64,000 bases of DNA from Margaritifera margaritifera (GCA_029931535.1 JAQPZY010001684.1:868001-932000); one strand, 5' to 3'; positions 45,188 through 56,299 are shown, numbered from the stretch's first letter. A program made the numbers and translations. The notes: generated by a model not told the origin, from the sequence alone.

Positions 45188-47386
45188 AAGTTTATGCATG
45201 TATGGGCAAAGTTAAGACTGACATCCAGTTCCATGCATGTACGGGCAAAGGTAAGACTGACATCCAATTCCATGCATGTATGGACAAAGTTAAGACTGAC
45301 ATCCAGTTCCATGCATGTATGGGCAACATTACAACTGACATCCAATTCCATGCATGTATGTGCAAAGTTAAGACTGACATTCAATTCCATGCATGTATGG
45401 GCAAAGTTAAGACTGACATCCAGTTCCATGCATGTATGGGCAACATTACGACTGACATCCAATTCCATGCATGTATGGGCAACATTAAGACTGACATCTG
45501 ATTTCACCCATGTATGGGCAATGTTAAGGCTGACATCCAATTCCATGCATGTATGGGCAACATTAAGACTGACATCCAATTCCATGCATGTATGGGCAAC
45601 ATTAAGGCTGACATTCTATTCCATGCATGTATGGGCAAAGGTAAGATTGGCATCCAAGTTCATGCATGTATGGGCAAAGTTAAGACTGACATCCAATTCC
45701 ATGCATGTATGGGCAACGTTAAGACTGACCTCCAGTTCCATGAATGTATGGGCAAAGTTAAGACTGACATCCAATTCCATGCATGTATGGGCAAAGTTAA
45801 AACTGACATCCAATTCCATGCATGTATGGGCGATGTTAAGGCTGACATCCAATTCCATGCATGTATGGGCAAAGAAAAGACTGACATCCAATTCCATGCA
45901 TGTATGGGCAAAGATAAGGCTGACATCCAATTCCATGTATGTATGGGCAAAGATAAGGCTGACATCCTATTCCATGCATGTGTGGGCAAAGTTAAGACTG
46001 ACATCCAGTTCCATGCATTTATGGGCAAAGGTAAGACTGACATCCAATTCCATGCATGTATGGGCAACATTACAACTGACATCCAATTCCATGCATGTAT
46101 GGGCAAAGTTAAGACTGACATCCAATTATATGCATGTATGGGCAACTTAACAACTGACATCCAATTCCATGCATGTGTGGGCAAAGTTAAGACTGACATC
46201 CAATTCCATGCATTTATGGGCAAAGGTAAGACTGACATCCAATTCCATGCATGTATGGGCAACATTACAACTGACATCCAATTCCATGCATGTATGGGCA
46301 ACATTACAACTGACATCCAATTCCATGCATGTATGGGCAACATTACAACTGACATCCAATTCCATGCATGTATGGGCAAAGTTAAGACTGACATCCAGTT
46401 CCATGCATGTATGGGCAACATTACAACTGACATCCAATTCCATGCATGTATGTGCAAAGTTAAGACTGACATTCAATTCCATGCATGTATGGGCAAAGTT
46501 AAGACTGACATCCAGTTCCATGCATGTATGGGCAACATTACAACTGACATCCAATTCCATGCATGTATGGGCAAAGTTAAGACTGACATCCGATTTCATG
46601 CATGTATGGGCAATGTTAAGGCTGACATCCAATTCCATGCATGTATGGGCAACATTACAACTGACATCCAATTCCATGCATGTATGGGCAAAGATAAGGC
46701 TGACATCCAATTCCATGCATGTATGGGCAACATTAAGAGTGACATCCAATTCCATGCATGTATGGGCAACATTAAGGCTGACATTCTATTCCATGCATGT
46801 ATGGGCAAAGGTAAGATTGGCATCCAAGTTCATGCATGTATGGGCCAAGTTAAGACTGACATCCAATTCCATGCATGTATGGGCAACGTTAAGACTGACA
46901 TCCAGTTCCATGAATGTATGGGCAAAGTTAAGACTGACATCCAATTCCATGCATGTATGGGCAAAGGTAAGATTAGCATCCAAGTTCATGCATGTAAGGG
47001 CAAAGTTAAGACTGACATCCAATTCCATGCATGTATGGGCAACATTAAGACTGACATCCAGTTCCATGCATGTATGGGCAAAGTTAAGACTGACATCCAA
47101 TTCCATGCATGTATGGGCAAAGTTAAGGTTGACATCCAATTCCATGCATGTATGGGCAAAGATAAGGATGACATCCAATTCCATGCATGTATGGGCAAAG
47201 AAAAGACCGACATCCAATTCCATGCATGTATGGGCAAAGGTAAGATTGGCATCCAAGTTCATGCATGTATGGGCAACGTTAAGACTGACATCCAGTTCCA
47301 TGCATGAATGGGCAACATTAAGGCTGACATCCAATTCCATGCATGTATGGGCAACATTAAGGCTGACAGCCAATTCCATGCATGTA
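45188..47386. repeat. 39-bp minisatellite, 57 units, no indels
   Basis: The anchor ATGCATG (or a one-base variant) falls at 45194 + 39n up to 47378 (2184 bp = 56 exact periods). The unit is ATGCATGTATGGGCAAAGTT + AAGACTGACATCCAATTCC. Variation concentrates in the segment after GGGCAA (AAGTTAAGACT, CATTACAACT, CATTAAGGCT, AGATAAGGCT, AGGTAAGATT). As 39 is a multiple of three and the unit has no stop in several frames, long open frames appear on both strands (up to 597 codons). I read these as artefacts. It lies in the 20.8-kb intron. One further unit follows at 48502-48546, after the pogo-type insertion. Confidence 0.97.
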
Positions 47387-48499
47387 CAGTGGTCCCCCTC
47401 TTGTAAGGCCACCCCTTCTGCAGCAAGAAAGTGGCCTTATAAGACGGGTGGCCTTTCTAGAGGGGGATCACACAGTTGTGAGAAATAACTACATATAAAG
47501 TATAAAAGATGTAACTAATTTTTATATATTTTATATTTTCATTTAAAAATCACAGGAATATTATCTGGTTAAGGACTCAATATGATAAAACTAATATCAA
47601 TGAAATTTTTAAAAAATATGAATAATCATGAATCGTGGTGCAAAACTACATTGTCGGTAAATTCTGGGCACAAACATTTGGTTGTAACTATCCCCGTACG
47701 TCCGTCGATTCCGTCTTCCCACTCAATGCAGTTGAATGTATATTGACGATGTTTATTTGAATCTTTCCGACATAAAATTTCTCCGTAGTTATCAAAAGAC
47801 TCTCCCTCTTTTCGTTTAATTTAATTGCTTTCACTTTTTGTTCTAAACTGAGAATGTCGGACGATATTTTGCGACAACTTAATCCTTCGCGGGCATTCAC
47901 GCGTGAGGCACAGTGTTTACAACGAAAGTGAGTCTGTCACGTGATCGACTTTTTTTTTCTTCTTCCCCAGTCTGGTACCTGGTTATGTACATTTCATAAT
48001 CTATTAGAGAGAAGCCATAAAGGCTAACATACCATTTTACTATCTAGCGACCGGATGTCACGCTGACTTGAGCTGAACAATGCTGTGCTTCTCAACGGTT
48101 AGCTTTTGTCCTCTTGATAATTATCGGTGGTATTAATAGCCAGTAATTATCAAAGTGACAAAAGCTAACATCTAAGGAACACATGGCAGTAATTGGATTA
48201 CTTAACTCTTTGTAAGGATTAAAGTTACTTTATTGGCATGTGGGAACAAAATGTCAATGTGTTGAATTGAGAAATTAAAAAATATTATCGAGATTTTACT
48301 CTGTAAACAACCATTATGTGGCCGCTCGCGGGGGTAAATTTGACCGTTTTTCCACTAAAATGCTGGCCGCTGGTCGCGTTAGAGGGGTGGCCGTCCTTGA
48401 GGGGTACTTTTGAACACAAACTCGTCGGTGCCAAGGGATTGTGGCCGTATAAAGCGGGTGGCCGCTGGTCAGGGGGGCCGTTCAAGAGGGGGACCACTG
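47387..48499 (-). mobile_element. Pogo/Tigger-type element inserted in the minisatellite
   Basis: 1113 bp with terminal inverted repeats CAGTGGTCCCCCTCTTG (17 bp perfect), flanked by TA on both sides (47385-47386 and 48500-48501). The minisatellite resumes in phase right after it. Further inside, GTGGCC..(A/G)TA(A/T)A(A/G).GGGTGGCC motifs occur near both ends. A minus-strand frame (47688-47900) has LSLEQKVKAIKLNEKRES and VGKIQINIVN, like the N-terminal CENP-B/pogo DNA-binding domain. No DDE domain is seen, so it is internally deleted. Confidence 0.85.
47688..47900 (-). pseudogene. Pogo transposase N-terminal HTH fragment
   Basis: About 70 codons. RKISSDILSLEQKVKAIKLN matches the CENP-B N-terminal motif (LSLEEKVxIIK), and FYVGKIQINIVN matches the (FG)VGKxQIxxI helix. 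The serine-rich centre appears mutated and the second HTH and catalytic domain are missing. Confidence 0.6.
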
Positions 48500-48545
48500 T
48501 ATGGGCAAAGATAAGATTGGCATCCAAGTTCATGCATGTATGGAC

Positions 48546-49240
48546 AAAGAAGCTTAATTCTACTGTTGTAACATAGATGATTAATGCCTTGACATTGCAT
48601 ACCGTGGTATTTTAAGGCAGTGGTAGAGCTGAATGGTGGAATAGTTCATTTTCTGTTGTAATTTTCAATAGACCATTCATCTACTGATGTATTGCCAGAG
48701 CAGAGATACTTTTGCCTACTTATTAGCATAGAAATTAATTTTAAAAATCAAAGTCTTTCATAAGGAAAAAAACTTATGGAATGTAAAAATAAATTCTTAG
48801 AAAGTGCTGAAAATATATAAAATATTGGATAAGAAATTTGAAGTTATGATGATTTGAATCTGTGTATGTTACATAGTCACAATGAACAAGGTGTCAGAAC
48901 TTGTCCAAGAAACCAGGCGACAAATTTTAATGTGTATGGAGGAGTTCACCTGGAGTTCTCTGTACTTGAATGTCTCACTATAAAGGGCAATACATCTTCC
49001 CATTACTGCTGACAAATCATGTGTGTGGAGTTCACCTGGAGCTCTCTCTACTTAAACGGTTCACTATAATGGACAATACATCTTCCCATTACTGACAAAT
49101 CATGTGAATGGAGGAGTTCACCAGGAAATCTCTGTACTTCAATGTCTCACTACAATAGACATATTGTCTTCTCATTATTGACAAATTTTGTTTTGTTCTT
49201 TGAAGTCCTTAATAGACAAGTTTGACAGTAGCCGATTCAT
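48546..49240. repeat. Intron DNA with three 85-95-bp units at 48930-49190
   Basis: The units share ATG.AGGAGTTCACCTGGAG + TCTCTGTACTTGAATGTCTC + ACTATAA..GGACAATACATCT + TCCCATTACTGACAAATCAT. They end about 50 bp from the donor of the 49243-49466 exon. The left part of the span shows nothing. Confidence 0.65.
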
Positions 49241-49242
49241 AC

Positions 49243-49466
49243 CTTTGTGTGTGAAGGGGATTCCACAATGTAGAGGTTGACTATCTTATGCTCCACTGCC
49301 TCTATACAGCCTTCCTCCTCCTCCTCCTTCTCTTCCTCCTCCCCCTTCGCACTTTGAAATGTCGCAAGTTCTATATCCTCATGCTCCTGTTTTACACCTA
49401 GCTCCTGCTTTATACCAGCTGGACTGGACGTCAAATCCACATAATCTGATTCCAATCTAGGTTCCA
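49243..49466 (-). CDS. ERCC6L: ERCC6L-like exon with SUMO-consensus and acidic tract
   Basis: 224-nt exon. The acceptor is TTACTGACAG|TGGAAC after a T-rich tract; the donor is CAAAG|GTATGA. It enters in phase 1 and leaves in phase 0, matching both neighbours. It contains DYVDLTSSPAGIKQELGVKQ followed by EHEDIE, and further on GEEEEKEEEEEG, a run of acidic residues. Two psi-K-x-E motifs (IKQE, VKQE) sit six residues apart, next to a SIM-like VDLT and an S-S-P site that fits the Polo-box consensus. These features suit a protein known to bind SUMO and PLK1; the specific sites are inference. The flanking introns are 20.8 kb and 1.0 kb. Confidence 0.72.
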
Positions 49467-49709
49467 CTGTCAGTAATAAATAAAAAAAGTAATGAAAGTT
49501 TTTGGTTTTGGTTGTGCTCTGGGACTTGGAGAGAGCAACACCTAGTTCAATCCCCTGTGCCAGTACATGCAAGAGTGAAAGGTCACAAATCCAAGGTCAG
49601 TGGTTTCCATTTTCCTTTATTTTGAAGACTGCCTTGCACCAACATCTGAGATATTAGGCAAATAATCTTTTATTTAAATTTGGCTTTTATATTCTGCTGT
49701 AAATAAGGT

Positions 49710-49955
49710 GTTTACCAACTATCCAAACCAGTTAGACAGCGATGTAAATACACTAATATGTATGAGCATTTGTTTGGTAGTCACAATAATGTTTACCAAC
49801 TATCCAAACCAGTTAGACAGCAATGTAAACACACTAATATGTATGATCATTTGTTTGGTAGTCACAATAATGTGTTTACCAACTATCTAAACCAGATAGA
49901 CAGCGATGTAAACACACTAATATGTATGATCATTTGTTTGGTAGTCACGATCAGG
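49710..49955. repeat. Three-unit tandem repeat, 81-83 bp
   Basis: GTTTACCAACTATCCAAACC begins units at 49710, 49791 and 49874; all contain ACACTAATATGTATGA.CATT + TGTTTGGTAGTCAC. It is in the 1.0-kb intron between two ERCC6L-like exons. Confidence 0.9.
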
Positions 49956-50314
49956 TGTCTCAGTTCTACTGATTGTTTTTAACAAACTGCGTAAACCCAG
50001 ATCTGCCAGCACATTTACGCGATGGCAGATCTGGGTGTGTGCAGTATGTAGTTGGACTTGACTTATAAGTGAATATAGACAATATATTATTTTTAAATAT
50101 GACATGGATGGTTAAAGACCAAAAGTTATCATCAATAACATGATCACACAGATTCGAAAGATTTTCCAAATTTTTTGGGGATAAAATCTTTGACATGAGC
50201 ACACCAAATAAACTGATTGTTTTCACCTACCAGAAACAAAGTGCTATCCCATATCTTAAAATTTTAATTGAAGCACTATTTCTTTTCTAAGCATCCCTGG
50301 AATCAGATTGGTCC

Positions 50315-50336
50315 CCACACACACACACACACACAA
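50315..50336. repeat. (AC)n microsatellite
   Basis: Eleven AC dinucleotides. Confidence 0.95.
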
Positions 50337-50502
50337 AAATTTTGGCTGATAAAAGAAACAAAATTTTCCAGCTTGTAAAAAAACAGTCCATCATTTCTGT
50401 TTTGGAGGCAGAATAACATCAGCTACCAGCTTTCATTGTCAACAAAAAAAAAAATAAAAAAACAAAAAACAAAAAAAACAAACAGTGAGTTACTTCACTT
50501 AC

Positions 50503-50680
50503 CTTTTAGGTATTTTGGAACGTCCCAATTATTCTGCCGCTTGCCCTTAGTATCCTCAGACTCTATCCTGGTGGTCATGGAAGGCTGAGCATCAATATTT
50601 CGCGGGTACTGGCTTGCCTTCTCACGAATCTGTGATGATAATTCTGATTCCATCTTAATCAGTTCTTGGGCTTTCTGAAC
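50503..50680 (-). CDS. ERCC6L: ERCC6L-like internal exon (helical linker)
   Basis: 178-nt exon. The acceptor is TTATCATCAG|GTTCAG and the donor AAAAG|GTAAGTG, close to consensus. It starts in phase 0 and ends in phase 1. It encodes VQKAQELIKMESELSSQIRE, then a charged Ser/Thr stretch and NNWDVPKYLK. The first 25 residues look like an amphipathic helix. The last lysine, joined to the next exon, creates an L-K-V-E SUMO consensus across the splice junction. A 158-bp near-perfect palindrome (50749-50906) lies only about 68 nt upstream of the acceptor, where branch point and polypyrimidine tract would be expected. I see no known domain; probably the linker after the ATPase core. Confidence 0.7.
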
Positions 50681-50748
50681 CTGATGATAAGGAATTGAAA
50701 TACACAAGTTGCATGGAACAATATGCATTGCCTATAAATAGTGGTAGT

Positions 50749-50906
50749 ATTATCACAGTAATGCGATCTTGATTGCTAGATTACGTCGAGTTGTCAGCAT
50801 TAGAAAATCCGGATCATGACGAGACGCGAAGCGTCGAGTCATGATCCGGATTTTTATGCTGACAACAAGACGTGATCTAGCAATCAAAATCGCATTACTA
50901 TGATAA
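50749..50906. repeat. 158-bp near-perfect palindrome beside a splice acceptor
   Basis: The left arm (AGTAATGCGATCTTGATTGC..GTTGTCAGCAT..AAATCCGGATCATGAC) is mirrored by the right arm (GTCATGATCCGGATTT..ATGCTGACAAC..GATCTAGCAATCAAAATCGC + ATTACT). The centre is GACGCGAAGCGTC (about 50823-50835). It starts 69 bp upstream, in transcription order, of the acceptor at 50681. Confidence 0.9.
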
Positions 50907-50909
50907 TGA

Positions 50910-51955
50910 TATTTTTGTTATATACCTTTCAATTTTCAGATAATTTAATAAAATCACAATATGTAGCTGAAAAACACAAGAAATTGCTAAACATTTCAAC
51001 CTCTTTAGTACGAACTTCATCTTAAAGCATGAACCGAATTACTTTTTGAAAGGTCGACATGCGCATGCATATTAGTTTTATGAATGAAGTTTGTGAAACA
51101 ATGCTCGCTCAGTTTGACTACCATCACTGTCAATAACATGAATTCTTCGACGCTTGAGGGCAGACTACTCATATATGTGATTTACAGTTATTGTGCAGTT
51201 CTGAAATTTTGCATCATGCAAGTTTTCACCGGCTGAATGACTGGAAGTTTATTTCAGAGGCCAGGTTGAATGCGGTTGAACTGTTTCTGGTGAAACATTG
51301 TGAGAGGCTCCGATGGGAACTTGACACGGGAATGACAACATTATTATGACAGTTATTTACAACAGGATTGGAGAAATTGTTGAAATTTGATGGTACAGAT
51401 TTGTGGCAGAGAATATTACTAATATATATAATTTCAAATTCATCCATTATGCGTGAAACTCACTAACGTTACCATTTATGAATTTCCTTAAATGGGTTGT
51501 ACTGTACAATTGTAATGTTTTGGTATGCGATTTCCGAATATGATCTTGTTTCAGACGAACATTTTGACAATATTTGCCTACTTCAAAATAAAGGAAAAAA
51601 TGCTTTTTTATTGTTGTTGTGACAAAAACATGGTTTAGACCTTTCAGATATTTTACATATAACGCAAGGTTTCTTAACTAACGTCGCTGTGAGAGCTTTG
51701 TTTACTGTTAGTCTTGGCATTCCATCGCTAGAGGCGCTCCTATTGTCACCAGAAAACCTCGAGGATAAAGTAGTCTCAGCCTCGTTTGAGAGTATGGTGA
51801 TACGGGTTTGGAAAACGATAGTATCGTTTTCCTGCTTGTAGGAAATGACGGTAAAATTCTGGCTCTTTCTTGGGTAGAAAATTGGTAGGTGTATAATAAA
51901 CTGTAATATTATATGACTTTCAAACACTTTAACATGGAATCTTAACATTGTTGCA
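50910..51955. other. Intron DNA of unknown nature
   Basis: GC and codon-like texture differ a little from the surroundings. Two minus-strand open frames (51226-51447 and 51583-51948) are not recognisable. The palindrome-plus-frames layout loosely parallels 3300-4193 in reverse, so this could be a relative of that Crypton-like remnant; sequence support is weak. Confidence 0.3.
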
Positions 51956-51959
51956 AACT

Positions 51960-52920
51960 GGAAGAGTGATAACTATGTCTTGACATTCACAGGTGAAACT
52001 AGATTGACCGACTGAGTCACAAAGTCCATTGAAACAAAATGTGAAAAAAAAGTCATAACTTTGTCCAACATGAAGGAGAAAGACAACTGCCTTAATAAGC
52101 ACATGTGTATCCCTAACACAACTGATACCCCAAACAAATCAGAATATGTTACAACAGTCTCGAGCTATAATGGAGCTCTAAGAGGCAACTTTCAATGTGA
52201 AGATCTATAACTGACTGACATGGCCCATAACTCTGTCACAAATGGAGTGACAAGATGAATACCCTCAAAGTTAAATCTATATCTAGGAGACAGAGTTTAC
52301 ACTGAGTTGAAACAGTATATGTTGAATAGTCCCCAAGCTATAACAAATACAAGCAACTTGCATTAGTGAAGATATGAAATCAATCAATAAGGCCCACAAC
52401 TCTGTCAAATATGAAATAGAAGAGATGAATCACCAAAATGTCGCATCCACATCTAAAAGAGTGTTTACAAAAATTGCATTAGGATATTCCAAATAGTTCT
52501 CAAGCTATCCTGGTTGCAAGCACCTACCAAACAATATACCTGTAGATGTCAAATTCATTAAGTGGTTTAAAATAGACGAAATTCCAACAAGGCATGTTTT
52601 TACCCATTACACTGTGTTTGCACCAAAATGCATCAGCATATGATGAATGGTTCCTTAGCTATGCTGGTTACAAGCAGCTACCAAAGTAAAGACAGCAATA
52701 TGATCAACATGGTCCACTTGTAATGTGAAGCAGAGACAGCAATATGATCAGCATGGTCCACTTGTAATGTGAAGTAGAGACAGCAATATGATCAGCATGG
52801 TCCACTTGTAATGTGAAGTAGAGACAGCAATATGATCAGCATGGTCCACTTGTAATGTGAAGTAGAAGAAATGAAACTCATCTACATCTATTAAAGAGTG
52901 TTTACACCAAATTACATCAC
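51960..52920. repeat. Diverged tandem repeat, about 160-bp units
   Basis: (GGCC)CA.AACTCTGTCA.A.ATG.A and AGAGTTTACAC..A.TTG..A, followed by ATAGT.C..AAGCTAT, recur about five times. The last part includes the 44-bp array at 52688-52866. Confidence 0.5.
52688..52866. repeat. 44-bp minisatellite, four units
   Basis: AGACAGCAATATGATCAGCA + TGGTCCACTTGTAATGTGAA + GTAG repeats almost perfectly four times. Confidence 0.95.
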
Positions 52921-53204
52921 AATATACACAGCGGTTGCTGGTTGCAAGAAACTGCTAATGAGCAGATCTAAATTTGATCGAAATTCTGTCAAACAAAAGG
53001 ACCAATTGGGTCTCAGATCGTTCATCTGGCTGACATGTGTCAAATAGTCAAGCGCAAGAAAAGGTGGCCAAGAAATCTGGATCAGGAGGATGCTTTCTCT
53101 TGAAATTTCTTCCAATGCTGTTGATTGCATATGTTATGACAACAATTGTTTGAGGGTTTCTCTAGTTTTTGCATCTTCATCTATGCTTGATGTCACATCA
53201 GCAT

Positions 53205-53450
53205 CTCTGTCAAATTCTGTTCAGTAGTTTTTGAGATACAGTTGTTTAATGTTGATTTTATTTTTAGTAATGGCAGCCATACTTGAAGGCAGATCATAAT
53301 AATTTGTATAAATTTTTAAGTCCTTTGTTCCAGGATGCTCTCTGTCAAATTTAGTCAAATTGTTCCAGTGTGTTTTGAGAAGTTTAAAATAGCAATTGTT
53401 GACGGACACACAATGCACAACTGATGCAGAGCAATAGCTCACTTAATCTT
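53205..53450. mobile_element. Short copy of the 145-bp tandem-core element (6-kb type)
   Basis: TCTGTTCAGTAGTTTTTGAG, AGTAATGGCAGCCATACTTG + AAGGCAGATCA and GTTGACGGACACACAATGCA match 5990-6790. One to two units plus tail. Confidence 0.65.
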
Positions 53451-53454
53451 AGTC

Positions 53455-54609
53455 ACACGTCAAAGATCAGCGGGTTTTTTTCCCCAGGTTGTCTGGTTCC
53501 TTCACCTTAATCCCTCATGCTAACATCACAGGTTATAAAAGTATCTGATGCAACTTGTCTGAACTTGTACAACAGATATAAAATAAGTAAAGGTTCTGAA
53601 AGGGGGACTCAAATGAAATCCAAGGGAATTAACTCTTCAAATCATTGTCAATCTGTTTTAGTTAACATTACATTTGTGCAAATTTTTTTTGTAAAATATA
53701 TTGTCTAAAGAAATGTTAGCAAGAAGCATTCCAATGATTATGTCTATGGATGATTCTAAGATAAATCAGTTTCTTATGTCCTTCTATTATTTTTAACTGC
53801 AGAGTATTGAAATCATCTCTGATATTCTTGAGAAACTCCAACATACCAAATTTGGTAACAAAAATATTTTGCTTATATATTCAAATCAAAATGTTCACAA
53901 GATATCTGTAAGTGCAGTACAAAATTCTTTGTCATAGTCTTTTACCTTAAACCTGATTGTTTGAAGATAACTGAACTTAACTGTCTCAGACTATGTCAAG
54001 ATATACTGTAATTTTCAGCAGAAAAGACAATATTTTTTCCTCGGGATGATGGAGTGCAGGATATCCACTGGATGCAGTCTGTCTGTACTTTTTTTTTTTA
54101 AACCACAACCCAAAATGTGGCTTGTATATTCAAGGGAAGTCTTTACAACAGTCATAAAAAATTCCAATCTAATAATTTATCCCCCCCCCCCTCAGATAAT
54201 CTTAGAACTGATCTGGGTCATATAGGGGTGAAGTGAATTCATTTACAACCATGGGTAAGCAGTACAGGAAATAGCCAGTACTCTATGGCTGCACTTTATT
54301 TGATGTCCAAGGCTGCATGAAGACATCTACTCACTTGCCACTTAACTGAAATAATGGCATGTGACATGCATTCTCGGAGATTGCAAGCACTGTGTTTCTG
54401 GATTTTGTTAAGATGCTGAAATGAAATTATTATACAGTTCCGTTCGTGAAACATTGTTGATTTTTTAATGATACTCTCTTAACAAGGGGGCAACCAAACA
54501 TGCCCTCACAAATTCACAGATGTTTGGGTTGGTTTTTGCAAGTATGGGAGGACTTATGACCCGCAATCTTCTGCAAGGAGTGTGCTCAAATTGTCTCCCT
54601 TTGTGAAAT
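53455..54609. other. Intron DNA, nothing recognised
   Basis: No feature supported beyond short A/T and C runs (poly-C at about 54181-54190). Confidence 0.5.
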
Positions 54610-54617
54610 ATGATAGC

Positions 54618-55649
54618 ATACATGTGACAGAACCAGGATTTCAAACCAGTAGATTTACAAATTTTGATCAGTAGATTGGCTTCTAAAAAGGTAGATTTTT
54701 TTATCGGCATAAATTTTATGGGGATTGAAAACAAAACAAGTTCATTTTGTCACATAATATGTATTCTCTTCATATTATAATAAAACACAAATTTTGAACA
54801 TGAATCAGATCCAGAATCTGATGGAAAATGTTACAATAATAGTTAGTTAATATGAGCCAGTATATTGTTAATTAAATGAAAAAGGAAGAGTTATACATCT
54901 CACAGTTCACTGCAAAGATTTTGTATAAAATCCACAGGCATTTTTAGTATCCTTCACAAGATTACTGGTAACCACTGGTGACATTCACTGTGATTGTTAA
55001 CCTTCACACTTAGCAGGCTCTCAATAGTTTTCTGGTCCAGATTTCCCCTTGAATCACTCTGGATTTTCCAAAGAATGGAGAATGTCCTCTCTGTGTCAGC
55101 ATTGGAATGTGACAATGACAGGACAACTACACTCAGTCTGGAAAGAAGTTCTAACTTAAGTTTTCCTGTTGCTGGGTTTCTGAGGCTGCTGACTGATCTC
55201 CAATATTGCTCCAAGCTCATTTCACCCCAAGGAGTTTTAATCAAAGACTCACGGTCATCATGGATTACCTTTGATCCTTTTATTACTTATAACATCTCAA
55301 ACAACATCCCGCATTTGGCCTTAAACTCTCCAAATTACAACAATAAGGTAATCAATTAGCCGCTTGTTATTACACATACTAGCTGTTATTTAACAATTGT
55401 AATCTGACTACTCAACCACGCATCGTCGCACCGTCGTAGCATAGGTGGAACATTTCCGGTTCCCAGTAGACTGGTTCTGGCTGGTTTAAATAATGTGTTG
55501 ATAGAACACGTAAAAAAAACAGGATTTAAAAAAAAAAAAAAATTCCTTGAGATTTTCAAAAGCGGTAGATTTCGACTACTAAACGGTATGTGCAGTAGAC
55601 GGCCTTTAAAACGGTATTTTTGGCCTACTGCCGGTAGAATCACATGTAT
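54618..55649 (-). mobile_element. hAT-like element, copy A (internally deleted)
   Basis: 1032 bp bounded by ATACATGTGA / TCACATGTAT and flanked by ATGATAGC / GTGACAGC (6 of 8 match). It carries a minus-strand hAT dimerisation domain (54954-55244) and ends matching copy B (59142-60644) in reverse. Relative to copy B it lacks about 540 bp (59565-60108 of B): GATTAAAACTC is joined straight to the GGTGAAATGAGCTTGGAGCA block. CTACCG-type motifs repeat near both ends. Confidence 0.82.
54954..55244 (-). pseudogene. hAT transposase C-terminal fragment, copy A
   Basis: The open stretch holds GEMSLEQYWRSVSSLRNPAT, then SRLSVVVLSLSHSNADTERT + FSILWKIQSD, then NLDQKTIESLLSVKV. This is the hAT C-terminal dimerisation domain (the L-S-x-S-N-A-D-x-E-R-x-F-S motif is clear). 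The BED-type finger and the DDE catalytic region are absent. Confidence 0.8.
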
Positions 55650-56295
55650 GTGACAGCACCCTGCCATGTTTATTGACTCCAGGTCATTCAATAAAAAACA
55701 AATACATGCAGCCATTCATTAAACTTTTATTATAAAATGCAATTAATACATTGTACTTAGATACTTTCATAAATATATCCAAGTCTTCAAATTGCTGCAC
55801 CAAACACAAACCGGCTTACCTTAAGGGTTGTTAACTCCTAGGCCGAAGTGCAATGTTGTCCAAACCCACTTGTGGAGGATAGTAGTATGTTCTTTTTCTT
55901 AAAAAATGCATACAAATTATTTATGTGGCCTGTACCCCAGAGCAGTTTTATCACCAAAAATTATGGTACCAACATGAGAAGTTTTATTAAATCTATAATT
56001 ATTATTTTAGAAAGAAAAAAAAAAAAAGGTTTTGAACTGGCATCTTTCAAGATATTCTTGGGATGTATATCCAAAAAATGGGTTTGATAAAAATCCATTC
56101 ATATTTGTTTGTATTATCATGCTTACAAGCCAATACAGCTAAAAACCTGAGTCATGACCTTTGACCTTAAGATCAATGTCAGAGTGCTGACTATCAACTT
56201 GTTCACTACAAAATCAACTAAATACAAACTCTGGTCAAAATTCATTTGATTATGTACATGTCACTGTATTCACAAGCTCAATAATGTACAAAAAT
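55650..56295. other. Intron DNA, nothing recognised
   Basis: AT-rich; a GACCTTTGACCTTAAGATCA fragment at about 56157 hints at a decayed repeat. Confidence 0.4.
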
Positions 56296-56299
56296 GCTA

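Noticed and set aside
45188..47386. CRISPR array
   Set aside because: Direct tandem repeats with no unique spacers, in a eukaryotic intron.
45164..47488. Long open frames (328, 439 and 597 codons) with 13-residue repeats
   Set aside because: They follow from a stop-free 39-bp unit; comparable frames exist on the opposite strand, variants alter residues freely, and no splice sites, signal or domain accompany them.
49480..49600. Another SINE (AGTTCAATCCC B-box-like)
   Set aside because: Only a single box-like match; no A-box, body or tail of the SINE types seen elsewhere.
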